A DNA stretch of 64,000 nt from Corvus cornix cornix (Eukaryota > Chordata > Aves > Passeriformes > Corvidae): NCBI RefSeq assembly GCF_000738735.6, contig NC_046339.1:17304714-17368713 (forward strand), given 5' to 3'. Below, one piece after another: positions 51,601 to 62,149 of this stretch (its first letter is position 1; every line of letters begins with the position of its first letter). A program made the translations under genes and the position numbers. The notes below the pieces were generated by a model, which saw only the letters and a list, made by a program, of their open reading frames with translations, did not search any database and was not told the DNA's origin.

Positions 51601-53020
51601 AATTGTTAGAGCAGCCTGTGAGCAGCAAGCCCTGCCTGAGCACAGCCAGCCCTGCAGCTGAGCCCCTTGGGGTGTCAAGGCAAAGGGGAGCCTGCCGTGT
51701 GCTAATTAAAACTCTTCTCTCAACTTCTCCTTGGAAAAGTGCAAAGAAATCCTCTTTTCATCCCCAACGACTAAAAATAAATCTTATTTTGGGTTTCAGA
51801 AGCAGCCGCATGACTAAATGAGCCCTTCGGTTTCATTCATGTTTGCTGTCTATTAATCTGTTCTCCTCACCCTCAGCAGGGTATGACTCAGGGCTTCACA
51901 TTGTCTTCCTCCCTGAACTATCTGTGTTTTGACTTTAAATTCTGCTGTCTGACGCAAAGCAGTGCTGAAATCATGACAGTTTGATCCAGCCAGCTCCCAG
52001 GAGACTCTTGATCTTTACTGGCTGGTAAATGTAGCACTCAGAACAGCTATGCAGAACAGATATCGATATTTTTACACCAAATGTTGGTAAGCAGATGTCA
52101 CAGGCTTGTGAAAAGCCTTGAAACTCCATGGGAGAAAATATGTGAGTATGTGTGTGGGAGGCCTGGAGATAAAAATACTTTGGTGGTTCTATGAGAAGGC
52201 ATATATTCTACTCCTTAATCCGTTGGTGTTTTGCTATTCCTGTGCAGGGTACTCAAACTGGAGACTGCTATACTGGAACAAGTATAGCAGTAAACTCTTT
52301 CCCTGTTGATTCATCTGCTGCTTTTGCTGCTCCTTCCAGCACAGCCTTCTCTGCCCCTCTGGCCCTGGCTGAGCTGATAGATCCCATTTCCCTGCCCTGA
52401 GCAGGGGGTCTCTCCTATGGGGTAGAGCCTGATTATCCCAAGCTTGAGGCATCCTACAGCAAGTGTAGGTCACTGGGCAGGTAGCAGCAGTGAGGCAGTG
52501 GGGCTGGGCTTCTCCAGCAGTCACTGGAGAAAACAAGAGGCACTTGAGGGGTGACAAAGCCCTGGGGAAGGTCCCTAAGCAGGCGTTGCACAGAGCCTCT
52601 GGTGCAGAGTGCTGGGCTGTTGAGTGGTGGTTCCCAGGGCTGAGCACTGGGGCGTCTCATGTCTCAGGGGTGGCAGCCACACCTTGCCTAAGGCTTCTCT
52701 TCAGAGTTTTTTGGTTGTTTTTTTTTTTTTATAAGCAGGCAGCCTGAAATCCTGAACTTGTAAATGCAGATGAATAGAAGTCTGGGTTTGGTTTTTCGTT
52801 TTTAATTTTCCCCAGCAAAACCTGTTCTTGTAATGTTCCCTCAGGGAGGTGTGTAGGGCAGGCCGGTGCTAAACCTGCTTAATCTCGTTGCAGTGTTGAA
52901 TAAAGCCCAGTGATCTACAGCCAGTGAACGCTTGCCTTGACTTCTCTGCTTTTAAAGGACTGTGGTTACAGACTGCAAAGCCCTCATTTTTCCTTTCAGT
53001 GCTGTATTTATCCCTCCTCT
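39641..53020. other. Intergenic DNA, part 4
   Basis: No gene supported. Several overlapping frames of 120-187 codons (for example 41952-42434 minus and 48084-48647 plus) are probably by-products of locally GC-richer DNA. One possible phase-0 exon is listed separately at 45992-46117. AP-1 heptamers occur at 51177-51183 and 51884-51890. An AT-rich block at about 42620-42960 with TAATTAG could be conserved noncoding DNA. Confidence 0.5.
45992..46117 (+). other. Possible unassigned exon, 126 bp, phase 0
   Basis: A segment bounded by TCTTACAG and a strong donor G|GTAAGA. It is open in one frame, a multiple of three, and encodes 42 residues including SEATKALTALDCYKEVYRKI. I recognise no family and see no partner exon. 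A chance match is more likely than a gene. Confidence 0.15.
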
Positions 53021-53120
53021 TATGGCTTTGGAAATGAAATTTGAGCCATTTATTATGCACTAAATTTAGGGAGGCCAAAAATATTTGCATACAAATATGA
53101 TTGATCTTTCAAGCATGCAA
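53021..53120. promoter_or_regulatory. POU-type palindromic octamer in an AT-rich block
   Basis: ATTTGCATACAAAT at 53083-53096 holds a perfect octamer ATTTGCAT joined to an opposed half-site. It resembles sites bound by POU/OCT dimers. The surrounding 100 bases are AT-rich and without stable coding potential. Activity is inferred. Confidence 0.3.
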
Positions 53121-56100
53121 AATGAGCAGAAAATGATGAGTCTGATGTTGGACACAAGCAGAGCTCAAGTATTTTTAAATTAAAATAATTTAAAAGAATC
53201 TGTATCTATGATGGCAGATGAGCTTTTTCTGAGGGAAGAAAACCTCCTCTTTCTCATTATATACAGAATAAATGAAGATATTCAAGTCAGATATGGACTG
53301 AATTTTAAATGTGACAATGGCATTTATTCTGCAGGAGATGTCATGTCTATAATGAATTGTAAATTATTTTTAGTTGCTACTAGAAACAGAAGAAGGGGGA
53401 AAATAATCAATATTGACACAACCCTGCTTTATTTTTCAGCAGTGCTAATCTTTGGTGGCACCAGTTAGAGGAGGAGAGAGCTAGAGCTGAAGCGCACAAA
53501 CTGAAAACCTTCTGGTGCTTAGAAAAGGGCCGCAGCAGGCAGACAAATGTGCAGCCTCCCTGTTGCTGCTGGGATGGTCATTCCAGCAAGATCATCATTC
53601 CATCCTCCCCTGGGAGCTGGGCAGGTGTGGTGGGAGGCCATGGTTTGTGAACAATGGTGGTTCTGGCCACCGTCACCCCACAGGTACTGGTGTGTCCTGG
53701 GGCCTGGGCAGAAGGACAGTGACCCCTTGGCCCCTGGCCCTTGCCAGACCATCCTTCCTCCTCAAGACAAATTTCCTGACTTTTCCTACTGACTTTAGGG
53801 ATGATGATATTCCAGCTGGGGTATGACAAAACAGAGCAGGCTGGAACCCTCTTGTCTCTGTTTGCTGCAGTGAAGTTCCCCTCCCAACCCCCATGCCCTT
53901 TTTCTTGCATAAAATGAAATAAGAGCCTTTTGGGCAGGGTGCAGGGTTGATTGATTAACTTTTATCTTCTCATGGTGCATGAGTAGGTAAGGTAGAGCAT
54001 GTGACAAGGCAAGCTGTTCAGAGAAATCACTGCAGATAGAGCTGGGCTGTTCCCAGGATCCACAAAAGGATGCAACATCGTTAAAATTCACTCGGAAAAA
54101 CAAGATTACCAAGCTCCTTTGCTTAAGCAGTTGATATTGAGCTAATTCTAATGCAATTTCCTAAAAATCAGAGATGCTGTGATGTGATCTTACTCTTGTA
54201 TAAAATACCACGGAACTTCTGATGACAGAACAGATCCAATTTTCTGTTGCATGAGTCATTTTGAGGAAAAGAATGCTGTACATTCAATATGACCAAAAAA
54301 AGTACATTCAGTAAGGCCCTCCTTATAGGGCTGTGTGGATGCAATCAATCGTAAGCACAAAGCCTAGGCAACACTTTTTGATATGGAGTAAAATTGACAG
54401 ATGGATTGTAGAGAGCCTTTGGAAAATTTTATCCACTGAACACAGAATAACCACAGCAGAGACCTAAGCCAAGTGTCTGCCTGACTTTATATGCTGTAAA
54501 CCTCGGGTGAGTGGTTAAGGAGGCTGGAATCTTGCTCATGTGCCAAATAATTTGGGTGGTCTGAAACACTCTCTGATGCAGAAGATCAGGGATAGATAGA
54601 TGGGGTTCAGCAGGATGATTTCATGGGAAAGAATTTGCTCCATAAGTATTAGTCATTTGGTGACAGAATGAACAAGAGCCCCTGTTGGAAATACCTGCAG
54701 AGGCACAAGAAAATTCCTGAAAGTGTGAATTGAGTAATTTTCTCCTGGGTGTTTTTTGTTATTATTTTGTTTTTTGGTTTTGATTACATTGAGAACTCTC
54801 TCAATGGACTGAGGCGTATTAGTGATAGCAATGTCTGCAGAGCTGTGTTTTGTGGGCATCCAGAGCCTTGCTGAGGGGGATGTGGTGTTCAGCATACAGT
54901 TCCCAGCTGCTCAGAGGGCACTTGGACCTTGCCCTCTGCTTACTGCAGCAATGCCTTTCTGTTTCCCTTCTTCGGGGTTGCTGTCACAGGCCCTAATGCA
55001 ATATTTTGTTTGGCTCTTTTCTTCCTGGGTCTGGTAATGAAAGTGAGTGTGTTGGATGGAATCTGGGACCAGAATAAAGCTGCTGCTGAAGAGTTTCAGC
55101 ACAAAAACTGATACTGTATTTTACTCATAAAACTACATGAGTTTAAACAAGATCTCTGTTTCCAGATCTCCATGTCAACTACAGCAAATGTAGCCAGGAT
55201 TGTCATCTTGTCTGTGTTCATGGCTACAATTATTTCTAGCTTACTGTTCTTACAACAATTTAATTTTGTAATGTTTATTGGCTTGGAAGGTACATTCGTC
55301 CTAGGTTTTTTTCCCATTTTGTGCTGTAAAAGGTCAAAATTGTCAGGAAAGATTTATTTTTGGGGAAAAGGAATCCTTATTTAAAAGCCAAAGTAAAACA
55401 TCCTTTCTGTAATAGAAAGGAAGCAGAAGGAACAAGCTAAAACTCTGAGCATCAGCTGAAGCCGTGTGTTACATCTTGTGCTTTGTGATTTATGGCACAG
55501 TGGTATTTACTCACCCCACTGCTCCAGGCATGCAAGCACTGCCCTTTTTGAGTGCTGAGAATGGAGGTAAAACTGCAAGGGCCTTTTCAGCAGTGCCTGG
55601 CAGTGGTGCCAGGGATGGGGAGTCCCTCTCTGGCTCCATCCCCATCCAGAGGAGCGCCAGCCTGGCCCCTCTCCCATGCCACAGCCACTGGCAGAGGCAG
55701 AGCACACAGGCTGGGGCAGGAGGAACACTCTGCCTTGTCTTTCCCCAACATGCTTCAGTATTTCCAACTATCTTGGGCAAACCGTGGAGGGGTATCATTC
55801 CCTCCTCAGCTCCCTCCCTCAGGAGCACCCATCTCCAGTTGGTCCAGAGCTCCAGGGCCTCCTACACTTGATGACAAGGCCACAGATGCCATGAATTATC
55901 CCTGCCCTGTGACAAAGCCAGAAATGTGCCACAATAGCTCAGTCAATGAACTAGAGAAACTAAATTAAACCCCCTGCTGGCCATAGCTGTTGAAAGGCCG
56001 TCTCCTGCCAAGGCACGGGCACGGCCAGGCACACACACTCACACTGACCCTGGGCTGCAGGGTCTTCCTCATAGCTGGGCTCACACCCACCTCCAGGCCC

Positions 56101-56182
56101 TGCGTGTCCTCAGCTTTGTTCCTGCCCCACAGCCGTGTCAGAGCATGTGTCCCTGCTGCCGGTTTGGCCGGCACGCACCCTC
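53121..56182. other. Intergenic DNA upstream of SCG2
   Basis: No gene supported. One AP-1 heptamer TGAGTCA at 54252-54258. A GAGTGGTTAAGG stretch at 54509-54520 resembles a tRNA A-box but no tRNA follows. Confidence 0.55.
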
Positions 56183-56280
56183 CGAGGTGTGGGTCAGCTT
56201 CATCCACACACCCAAGCTGTGGATCAGCTTCATGAACCCACTCGGGGTGAGGGTCAGCTTCACCCACCCCCGAGGTGTAC
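56183..56280. repeat. 30-bp minisatellite, about 3.3 copies
   Basis: Units are anchored by GGGTCAGCTT at 56191, GGATCAGCTT at 56221 and GGGTCAGCTT at 56251, spaced exactly 30 bases apart; a partial fourth CGAGGTGT unit ends it. Copies have diverged at several positions. It ends about 350 bases upstream of the SCG2 TATA box. Confidence 0.85.
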
Positions 56281-56349
56281 GTCGTGTTCAAGTCCCTCTT
56301 AGCCTGTGGGAGCCAAGAAGCAGAAGGCACTGGCTGTATGACGTCTCCC

Positions 56350-56510
56350 TTTTTTTTTTTTTTTTCTTTTTAAACGTTTTTTCCCTTTCCCTTTTCTTTC
56401 TTCCTTGCCTCCCTTTTATCTTCTTGGTTTTCCTCGTGTCTTTTTTCCTCTTTTTCACTTTTCTCCCCGATTTTTCTTCTTCCCCCTTTTCTCCGCTGCC
56501 GGTTTTACCC
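56350..56510. repeat. Long polypyrimidine tract next to the SCG2 promoter
   Basis: About 160 bases on the + strand that are almost all C and T, beginning with a T run of about 17. It ends about 120 bases before the TATA box. Such tracts can adopt triplex forms, exclude nucleosomes, and are error-prone in sequencing. The opposite strand is correspondingly purine-rich. Confidence 0.85.
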
Positions 56511-56800
56511 GCCCGGGTGTCTGCCCGCCCTCTGCGGGCTCGGGGGTCGCTCCGCCCGCGGAGGGTCCCGCGGAGGCTCGGCCGGGCGGGGCGGGGCGGG
56601 GCGCAGCCGTGACGCGCGGCGAGGGCGGTATAAGCGGGCGCTGTCCGGGTGCTGAAGCCGGCGGAGCGGCGGAGCGGCGGCAGCGCAGGTAGGGCTGCAG
56701 GGCTGTAGGGATGTTGGGATGTAGGGATGTGCGTGGGGGATCCGGCACCGAGCGAGCGGTGAAGTCGCACCGAGAGCCGGCGTTGCCGGGGCTGGCGCTC
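56505..56800 (+). promoter_or_regulatory. SCG2: SCG2 promoter: CpG island with GC boxes, half-CRE and TATA
   Basis: A GC-rich island. Repeated GGGGCGG boxes lie at about 56585-56602, a half-CRE TGACGCG at 56610-56616 and a TATAAG box at 56629-56634. Transcription should start near 56655-56662. A TATA box with a nearby CRE is the known plan of mammalian SCG2 promoters; there the CRE is the full palindrome TGACGTCA, whereas here only the TGACG half is kept. A second near-CRE TGACGTCT lies at 56339-56346. Confidence 0.75.
56659..56688 (+). other. SCG2: SCG2 noncoding exon 1 (approximate)
   Basis: Runs from the expected start about 30 bases after the TATA box to the donor CAG|GTAGGG at 56689. 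It contains no ATG. A noncoding first exon followed by one exon carrying the entire coding region is the usual SCG2 structure. The 5' edge is a guess and another downstream GT could be used. Confidence 0.45.
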
Positions 56801-59800
56801 GCAAGGGAGCACATCTCTATAAAATGTAGCTCTATCACTATAGATATTCCATGTATGTGCTGTCAGTACCGCCCGTGGCTCAGACGGGAAGCAGAGCGCT
56901 CCCGGGAGCGATGGCACTCAGTCATGCCGGGTCGGCGACAAGGCGTTTCAGCGGATGGGCGGGGGGTTCCCTCGGATGCAAACACCCTCCGAGTTACTTC
57001 CCACATGTATCCGTACGCAAACAGTCATTATACTCACCAGAACTGCTGTGGGTTTGGGCTTTTTCCCTTCGTTGCTGTTTTGTTTGTGTTTTCAGTCCCT
57101 TCCACAGGGTAAAGGGTTAGAGATGCTTTTAAACAAGATGAATTCACTGCAGTTGTGTTCTTTATTGCAGAAAAAAAAATAAAATAAGGGAGGAAGAGTG
57201 CACGATATATTTATTTTCCTTATGGAAAACTGCTGTTACGTTTCACCTAAGACTTTCAGGGCAGGGACACATCTATAGGAAAAACCTATGAGTTTTCATA
57301 GCAAAATTTCACTGGAAACAGTAGAGTCACATCAGAAACAACTGCTAAGAGAACGAGAAAGCAAATTACTGCTACCATGGAAACATCCCAGAAAGGAGAT
57401 ATTTTCTGTGTCCGTTTTTTAGGGAACTTTTTTCAGTCTGTATTGTCTTTGTATGTGTTAAATTTGGATCATGATTGCCTCATTTTGTAAAGAGGAACTT
57501 CTTCATCTTCATTTGTTGGCTAAAAGGTGATTTTCCTGTTTGTTAGGTGCTAATAGAGGAGAAAATATGCTCTCCATCTAGACTGGCTTCACAGTTATTG
57601 ATCTGGAGACAAAAGAGCTGTTTTAGCATATTGTCCTTTGAGAGGCACAGGAGAGAATGTTTACAATATTTCCTAAAGATAGGCTAAAATGTCCTTTTTA
57701 AAAATCAAATGTGGAATCAAATTCTGAAAGACTGGGGAGGGGTCCTCTTACTTTGGGTGGCGCAATATATTTAATGACAAGATTTACGACCTGAACTCAA
57801 AGTTTTAAAAGAAATCATTCCCAAATCTGTTTGGCAAGGCTTTCAAATATCATCTACCAGTAAATTAGAAGTAAAAATTGACCTAGAGGCAAATGTATAT
57901 AAAATATGTAGAGAGGAACCAGTGATCTGTTATTCCGGTAAAGGAATTACCCAGTTGAGCAACATCCTTGTGGAACACTAAAGTAACTTTGCCTGGCTGC
58001 ACACATTTTGATTTTAGTGGGATGCTCTTGCAAAGCCTGTAACAATCCAAACTGTGTGCAGCGAAGGAGGGTGAGTTCCTGGTCTTCGTGAGTGGGAGGT
58101 GCTTGGCAGATGATTACAGAATGACTCTCCCTTCCCCCATTGCTTGGAAAGGACAGTTTCTCATGTGCTAATCAAACTAATTCTGTTAGTCTCTGCTGAA
58201 AAAGAAAAGTATTAATTTCACATATGCTACAGAAATAGCAAACTAGGTGTTTTTGTTTTGCTTTATTTTATGGAGATATACATTTATGTACAGGGCTAGT
58301 GCCATTTCTGTGACAGAAAATGAAGCAATGTCTTGGCTTTGTCTCAGGGCAAACTCAGACATGGAGGGTGGGACCTTCTAATCAGCTGTTGAACTAATCC
58401 TTTGTGAAATCAATGCTCAAATGTATCCAGGCTTGAAGTCAGAAATGTTTGGGGAAATTGTTTGCTATTATGCCTATTAGCCTGCTCATGCATACTGAGG
58501 GGGGGAAAATAAGCAGCTGTCTGAACTGATAGTGCTTTAATTATTTAGTGAAGTCACATTATGTTAAGGACAAAAACTGAGCGGAAAAATCTACAAGTGA
58601 GCTGAAATGAGCATATTCATGCTCACTTTGTAGTTCCAGCCGTGGGTAAACACTGGTGTACACAGCTCTTTCAGGCTGTCATGAACCACCAGGATGCTTT
58701 TACCAAGCCAAAAACCAAAGGAACCAAAATAGGTCAATTAATCAAAGCAGTTTCTATCTTTATCATTCCTTTCTCATTATTGTACTTTATTTGTTAATGT
58801 AACTGGATCAGAAAAGAGTCTAATCTGTCCCGTGGCCCCAGTGTACCAGTGCCTGAGCATGTCCTAGGAAACAACTGATGGCAATTTTCCCCTGTGCTGT
58901 GTGGAGGGTGCCCAGCTCCCTGCAAGGCTGGGCTTTTGCAGCTGCATCCTCATGCACAGTGATGCTGTAATCATCTTAATTCTGTCAGAGGCATATTTTT
59001 CCCAGTTCTGTTCCAGAGTTTATTTTTCTCTGGTGTAAGCTGGGCAGACATGGGTTTCTACTGATCTGTTCTAATCAAATTTGCCAATGGTCATGTTTCT
59101 GCCTGTCCTGGGACCTGACTCAGTTTCTGCTGAAGTGAATGAATAACCAAATGAATGAAATCACCACTCACAACCTACCTACTCGAGCTCCTTTCCAAAA
59201 TGGCCTTTAAAGTATTTGGTAAAATTATTTTGTACCTTTAGGATAAATTTTAGTTTTCCTCTCATATAAAGGATCATTGCCCTAGGAAGATGACTCATAG
59301 AGTCATTAACTGATATTCACTTGTAATACAATTTTTTTTTTTAATGAAATAGCAAAATAAAGGAAGTAGTAGCTTCAGTACTATCAGTACTGACAGAAAT
59401 AAACTTGCAAGTAATTTTATATGCCATGTTCTCCACTTCATCACATTAATTTTATTGCAGTTTAGCACCATTCAGCAGCATTGTCCTGGCATGAAATTAG
59501 ATGCCTTATGGAGCAATCTCACAAAATAATTCTGTCTGTAGTTTTAATGTTACTATTTCGAACAGCATTTAAATGTATGGATACACTGATTTTGTCATTT
59601 AGGTGCTTTGTTCTCAAGATCAAAGCGACATCTAGATATGTCTAGGGGCATTTCACAAGTTGTATAGGATTGGTATTTTGTACTTTGGTGCTGCCATTGG
59701 AAAATTAATGTTGGAGCATAGAGATAAGAAATTTCTTGCATAGTTCTGTTTCCTAAGCCTGTCTCCATGTGTTAACAGCTTCTTTTTTCTTCTTCTTCTT

Positions 59801-59809
59801 TATTTAAAG
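56689..59809 (+). other. SCG2: SCG2 intron 1 (about 3.1 kb)
   Basis: From GTAGGG at 56689 to the acceptor TTTAAAG at 59809, preceded by a good pyrimidine tract (59780-59805). It contains no other exon that I can support. Two AP-1 heptamers, TGACTCA at 59116-59122 and 59291-59297, lie in its last 700 bases. An alternative acceptor at about 59777 (TTAACAG) precedes the pyrimidine tract and is less likely. Confidence 0.6.
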
Positions 59810-59823
59810 GAAATATTTTAAAT

Positions 59824-61704
59824 ATGGCAGAAACTAAAATCTTCCAGCCTGGAGCAACCTGTGCTCTCACCTTTTTCTTTGTCCTAATCTGTTGGGTTGA
59901 TGCAGCCTCCTTCCAGCAGCACCAGCTGCTTCAGAAAGAACCAGACTATGCAATGAAAAACTTACAAAGGCTCCCAAATCCCGATATGATCAAAGCACTG
60001 GAATACATAGAAGACCTTCGCAAGCAAACCAACAAGGGAGAAAGCAGCCCTGATTACAACTCTTATCAAAGTGTCCCATACCTCCTGCCACAGAAAGAAA
60101 GCAAGGATCAGCTTCACCTCCCAGATAACGTACGGGATTCTTTGACTGAAGAGGAGTCCCAATGGGTTAAGGTAATGCTAGAAGCCTTGCGGCAAGCTGA
60201 GAAGGAGTCAAAGGCTGGCCCAAAGGAGAATAAACCTTACGGTCTGAGTTCAGATAACAATTTTCCAGCTGGATTAACTGATGATTACGAGGCTTACAAG
60301 TGGCCTGAGAGGTGGCAAAAGTACCTCAAAATGCCACTTGGGCACTATGAAGATGGTTCAAGAGACAGTCCCTTCAAGCGTACCAACGAAATCGTGGAAG
60401 AGCAATACACCCCCCAGAGCCTTGCCACGCTGGAGTCGGTGTTCCAGGAGCTGGGGAAGATGGCAGGACCCAGTAACCACAAGAAAGAAAGGCTGGATGA
60501 GGACCAGAAACTGTATACAGATGATGAAGATGATGTGTATAAAGTGAATAACATTGCATATGAAGATGTGGTTGGAGGAGAAGATTGGAATCCCATAGAG
60601 GAAAAAGTGGAAAGCCAAACCCAGGAAGAGATAAAAGATAGCAAAGAGGAAATTGATAAACATGAAGAGGAGATTGATGAGGAAATGAAAAGATCAGGAA
60701 AACTCAGCTTCCTTGAGGATGAAATAAGAAGAGAAAATAAAGATCAAATGTCAGAGGATGTTTCAAAGCTAATGAATTATTACCTGAAGAGGCTGATGGG
60801 TAGTAGTGCTGGGAACAGGAAATTAAGGACTGGAGGAGAACTAGAGGAAAAAAGAGCATCCATGTTTTTGGATAAACAGTTTGATCCTCAGTCTATAGCT
60901 CAGCTGATAGAAATCTCAAGGAATTTGCAAATTCCTCCTGAGGATTTGATAGACATGTTGAAAGCTGGAGAAAAAAAGCAGCTTCAGAGTGAAAGGTTGG
61001 AAGCTGAGCAGGAAATGGAATTCCCAGAAGACCTCGACGAGATAACTGAAACCAATCTAGGACAGAGTGATATATTTAAAAATAATATAAACTCTAAAAA
61101 CGGGTACGTGAAGCAGCCTCTTATTCCAGAAAATCTACCCGAAGACCTCAATATTGAAGATATTGTCAGCCTTCTGGGAAATGACAATTTAGCTAATCAG
61201 AATCCTTCCCACTTACTAAGTCGTCTTAATCAAGAGAATGATTTGCCAAGACTGTCTTACATTCCTAGAAGATTGAAAGGACACCTGTTCCCTAAAGCTT
61301 CCTGGATGAACGATTTGGAAAGGCGACAAATGGAGTATGAGAAACTGGATGAGAAGGACGAAGAACTGGCTGATTACTTGGCAAAGGTGCTGGCAAAATA
61401 CCCTGAAGTGATCAATACAAACCAGATGAAACGAGTCCCAGCTCCAGCTTCTGAGAGCAATCTGCAGGAAGAGGAGCACCTGGAGCAGACCATCCGAGAG
61501 CACCTAAACCAGCTGGGACCACAGGAAGCTGCCAAGCTGGCTTCCCTCAGCAAAAGGCTCTCCATGGCCGGGGAAGCTGATGACACACAAGCCAAGCAGT
61601 ACCTGGATGAGGATATGCTGGCCAAGGTGCTGGAGTATCTAAAAGAGGAGAAATCAGAACTTGAAAGAGATCACATTACCAAGCGAGCAATGGAAAACAT
61701 GTAA
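59824..61704 (+). CDS. SCG2: Secretogranin-2 precursor (chromogranin C), complete
   Basis: A granin of dense-core secretory granules in neurons and endocrine cells, cut by prohormone convertases to bioactive peptides. The intact frame gives 626 residues (617 in human) in one exon. A signal peptide covers residues 1 to about 27, with a hydrophobic core and VDAA before SFQ. The mature chain is acidic and has no cysteine, as expected for SCG2 and unlike chromogranins A and B. It has about 14 dibasic sites. Secretoneurin lies at residues 187-219 between KR and KK, an EM66-like peptide of 67 residues at 222-288 between KK and KR, and a manserin-like peptide of 39 residues at 538-576 between KR and KR. 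The chain ends KRAMENM as in mammals. The start has A at -3 and G at +4. Overall match to human SCG2 is strong in secretoneurin and weaker elsewhere. Confidence 0.98.
   Translation: MAETKIFQPGATCALTFFFVLICWVDAASFQQHQLLQKEPDYAMKNLQRLPNPDMIKALEYIEDLRKQTNKGESSPDYNSYQSVPYLLPQKESKDQLHLPDNVRDSLTEEESQWVKVMLEALRQAEKESKAGPKENKPYGLSSDNNFPAGLTDDYEAYKWPERWQKYLKMPLGHYEDGSRDSPFKRTNEIVEEQYTPQSLATLESVFQELGKMAGPSNHKKERLDEDQKLYTDDEDDVYKVNNIAYEDVVGGEDWNPIEEKVESQTQEEIKDSKEEIDKHEEEIDEEMKRSGKLSFLEDEIRRENKDQMSEDVSKLMNYYLKRLMGSSAGNRKLRTGGELEEKRASMFLDKQFDPQSIAQLIEISRNLQIPPEDLIDMLKAGEKKQLQSERLEAEQEMEFPEDLDEITETNLGQSDIFKNNINSKNGYVKQPLIPENLPEDLNIEDIVSLLGNDNLANQNPSHLLSRLNQENDLPRLSYIPRRLKGHLFPKASWMNDLERRQMEYEKLDEKDEELADYLAKVLAKYPEVINTNQMKRVPAPASESNLQEEEHLEQTIREHLNQLGPQEAAKLASLSKRLSMAGEADDTQAKQYLDEDMLAKVLEYLKEEKSELERDHITKRAMENM
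60382..60480 (+). other. SCG2: Secretoneurin peptide region
   Basis: Residues 187-219 of the precursor, 33 residues starting TNEIVEEQYTPQSLATLESV. It differs from the human peptide only near the C-terminus (GKMAGPSNH against GKLTGPNNQ). KR precedes it and KK follows it. Secretoneurin acts outside the cell in chemotaxis, vessel growth and neuroendocrine signalling. Confidence 0.95.
60487..60687 (+). other. SCG2: EM66-like peptide region
   Basis: Residues 222-288, 67 residues starting ERLDEDQKLYTDDEDDVYK and ending DEEM before KR. Human EM66 has 66 residues, so this one is about one residue longer. The acidic TDDEDD and AYEDVVGGEDWNP stretches are well kept. Confidence 0.85.
61435..61551 (+). 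other. SCG2: Manserin-like peptide region
   Basis: Residues 538-576, 39 residues starting VPAPASESNLQEEEHLEQ, with KR on both sides. It corresponds to rat manserin (40 residues). The LQEEE core is kept, the ends have changed. Confidence 0.75.
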
Positions 61705-62074
61705 TTGTTCCCCAAGTACTATTTCTCTTCAATGTGTTGACTTCTATCCCAATTCAGTTGTGATTTATTCCTGCTCTCCCACTAAACAACCTATGGTAGA
61801 CTATTTACCATTGAACAATCCGCATATCTTTCTCAGAGCTGTTATATTGTTTATTGATATACTTACATGTTATAAATTATGGGGCAAACAACAAATTGCT
61901 TCAAGTGTTTTAAGAAACAATTTAATGATATCAAGTAAAAGTATAGTATGTAAACAAATGACCTTTGCATTGTTAATAAAACATGATAAATGAAGAGTGA
62001 CAATTATAATTTGAAATTTTTAAGATTAATTGGATTATTTTGTTACTGTCTGTAGTGGTTTTTGTGCAGTACCA

Positions 62075-62088
62075 AATAAAAAAATAAA
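62075..62088 (+). terminator. SCG2: Twin poly(A) signals
   Basis: Two AATAAA hexamers close together (62075-62080 and 62083-62088), about 370 bases after the SCG2 stop. Confidence 0.6.
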
Positions 62089-62149
62089 GCATTATATATA
62101 TATAGTTTAATTTACAAGGCTTTTTCTATTCAGTGTTTTATTGTTGATG

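Noticed and set aside
54509..54520. tRNA-Ser-like A-box (GAGTGGTTAAGG)
   Set aside because: No B-box, anticodon arm or acceptor stem pairing follows; a 12-base match alone is not a tRNA.
59461..59472. REST/NRSE half-site (TTTAGCACCATT) before SCG2 exon 2
   Set aside because: The right half (GGACAG-type) is not at any allowed spacing, so it does not make a REST site.
60345..60663. Minus-strand frames opposite SCG2
   Set aside because: They are antisense shadows of the acidic SCG2 coding sequence and have no start or splice context of their own.
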